23,418 bases of DNA. Source: CAYTLW01 sp964438735 (GTDB taxonomy: Bacteria > Myxococcota_A > UBA9042). Where the stretch lies: positions 1 through 23,418 of the forward strand of contig CAYTLW010000120.1 in the NCBI GenBank assembly GCA_964438735.1, given 5' to 3'. Positions 22,547 to 23,418 of the stretch are shown here, piece after piece. The notes beneath the pieces are model-generated. The model saw only the letters and a program-made list of their open reading frames with translations, was not told the origin of the DNA and did not search any database. The first letter of the stretch is position 1, and every line of letters starts with the position of its first letter. A program made the position numbers and the translations under genes.

Positions 22547-22914
22547 CCGTGGAAGGGAGACGACCTTCGCCATCGGCGATGGTTTCGCAGCCGTCGGCCG
22601 GCGATCAGTGCACCCGTGGAGCGCCCCAGTTGTTCTCTGCGACCATCCTGCGGATCAGTTCACGGGTCTCGGCGTCGATGGGTCGACGACCTGGCCGCTC
22701 CAGGACAAGCTCGCCCTTGGAGCGGCAGGCCGTCTGGAGCGCTTGGATGATGAGGGTCAGCAGGAACACGACGAAGTGGTTCATGGTGGCGATCTCTGGC
22801 TGATCGCGGGCACGATCTCAACTTCAGGAGTGCGGTCACTGCGGGAATCGGCAGTCAGGAAGGGTGGCCCCAACCGCTCGATTTTGCGGGCCGACGAAGA
22901 TTTGACGAGGGACA
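22547..22914. repeat. 368-bp direct repeat, copy B
   Basis: Second copy of 20337-20704 in the same orientation, with two substitutions and no indels. The sequence beyond 22914 (actcagg) is unlike that beyond copy A, so the border is sharp. Confidence 0.93.
22605..22784 (-). pseudogene. Internally deleted transposase N-terminal fragment (copy B)
   Basis: Same 59-residue frame as in copy A, with the same internal deletion after SKGELVLE and the same stop after WGAPRVH. Sharing both lesions shows that the copies descend from one already broken element and are not independent insertions. Confidence 0.65.
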
Positions 22915-23119
22915 ACTCAGGCCGTAGTGCGATCGCCCTGGAGGGCGCGCGCAGATCGCAAAACAGTAGCGCAAAATGATGCATGCTTCTTTTATTGAAT
23001 CCTTTTCACGATTGGGGATTGGCTCAGCGCCGGCACTTCCTCCGCTTCAACGCCACCTACAACCCGACAGGGCAGCGGTTCAAGTCCACCGGACCTGGTT
23101 GTGACCGGGGACACGCCTC
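22915..23119. other. Non-coding stretch with an AT-richer patch
   Basis: No gene recognised. Around 22970-23020 the sequence is markedly AT-richer than the rest of the window (ttcttttattgaatcc), which may mark foreign or junction DNA. A short tRNA-T-loop-like string at 23077-23087 does not fold into a tRNA arm. Confidence 0.35.
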
Positions 23120-23223
23120 CTCTCGCCGCGGGTACGCCTGCGCTCCTCTCGCCGTGCCGATGCCGGCGCTACTCTCGCCCTGCCGACGCCGGCGCTCCTC
23201 TCGCCGCGCCGGCCCGGCGGTCC
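23120..23223. repeat. 26-bp tandem repeat, about four units
   Basis: Units start at 23120, 23146 and 23172 (26 bp each), with a diverged fourth from 23198. Each begins CTCTCGCC and the three full units end in GCGCT plus C or A. Conservation between units is roughly 75-90 percent by eye. No protein-coding explanation is convincing. It may be a minisatellite-type repeat or binding-site array. Confidence 0.8.
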
Positions 23224-23418
23224 TGCTAAAGCGCCGATTCCGCGCCGAACTGTCTGAGCCGAGGGCGGACGCCCTTCGAGCCACGCGAGGCGCTACGTGG
23301 CCGAGGCGAGTCGAGGCGCGTGAGACCACCATCGAATGTACCAAGAACCCCAAACCTCCCCAGGGGGCGCGCCAAGGAAGGGGGTCCGGGGGAAACCTGC
23401 GGCGCGGGGGCGGAGCGC
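23224..23418. other. Right-edge sequence without recognised gene
   Basis: GC-rich with G-runs near 23360-23418. No start codon with a ribosome site, RNA gene or insertion-sequence end was identified before the window stops. Confidence 0.3.

Noticed and set aside
23077..23087. GGTTCAAGTCC resembling a tRNA T-loop, possible attachment-site tRNA fragment
   Set aside because: The flanking bases do not form a five-pair stem and no acceptor, D or anticodon arm can be found nearby.
23057..23353. 98-codon minus-strand frame at the right edge
   Set aside because: Much of it is the 26-bp tandem repeat read through. Arg/Ala-rich composition and no ribosome site argue against a gene.

Overview
The window is GC-rich (codon third positions are mostly G or C) and reads as a chromosomal segment of a myxobacterium-like organism (Myxococcota or a related former deltaproteobacterium). 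The evidence is the gene repertoire: an ECF sigma/anti-sigma/caspase operon, a giant kinase-like/AAA/GAF/adenylate-cyclase receptor, a cPLA2-like phospholipase and decayed integrase-type transposases. The taxonomic assignment is inference. No rRNA, tRNA or CRISPR array was seen.

Layout. (1) 1-2578, minus strand: a translationally coupled operon of ECF sigma factor, membrane-anchored anti-sigma-like protein and a secreted caspase-fold peptidase that runs off the left edge. Both junctions are ATGA overlaps. (2) 2706-7762, minus strand: a surface-polysaccharide operon with a polyprenyl-phosphate glycosylphosphotransferase, a GT4 glycosyltransferase, and an unusual membrane protein joining a c-type haem site, an O-antigen ligase/polymerase core and a possible Wzz-like tail. 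(3) 7937-12942: a lipid-flavoured set. It holds a Pyr4/PaxB-like membrane terpene-cyclase homologue fused to an SRPBCC domain (+), a PlsC acyltransferase (-), a divergent cPLA2-like phospholipase (+) and a METTL25/GSTCD-like methyltransferase (+). The acyltransferase and phospholipase start 61 bp apart, with a perfect dyad between them. (4) 12935-18253, minus strand: a 1772-residue signalling protein with a degenerate kinase domain, AAA/STAND-like ATPase, helical repeats, GAF and class III adenylate cyclase with its catalytic residues intact.

(5) 18.3-23.4 kb is accessory DNA: transposase fragments, a class II Fic AMP-transferase with three evenly spaced palindromic operator-like sites, an archaeal-type AAA ATPase (DUF234-like) enclosed by two 368-bp direct repeats, and a 26-bp tandem repeat. 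Both 368-bp copies carry the same decayed transposase, so they arose by duplicating an already broken element.

Strongest leads for something undescribed: the cytochrome/O-antigen-ligase/Wzz-like fusion, the terpene-cyclase/SRPBCC fusion beside the opposed acyltransferase and phospholipase genes, and the Fic module with operators exactly 31 bp apart. All functions are read from motifs and family knowledge; no database search was run.
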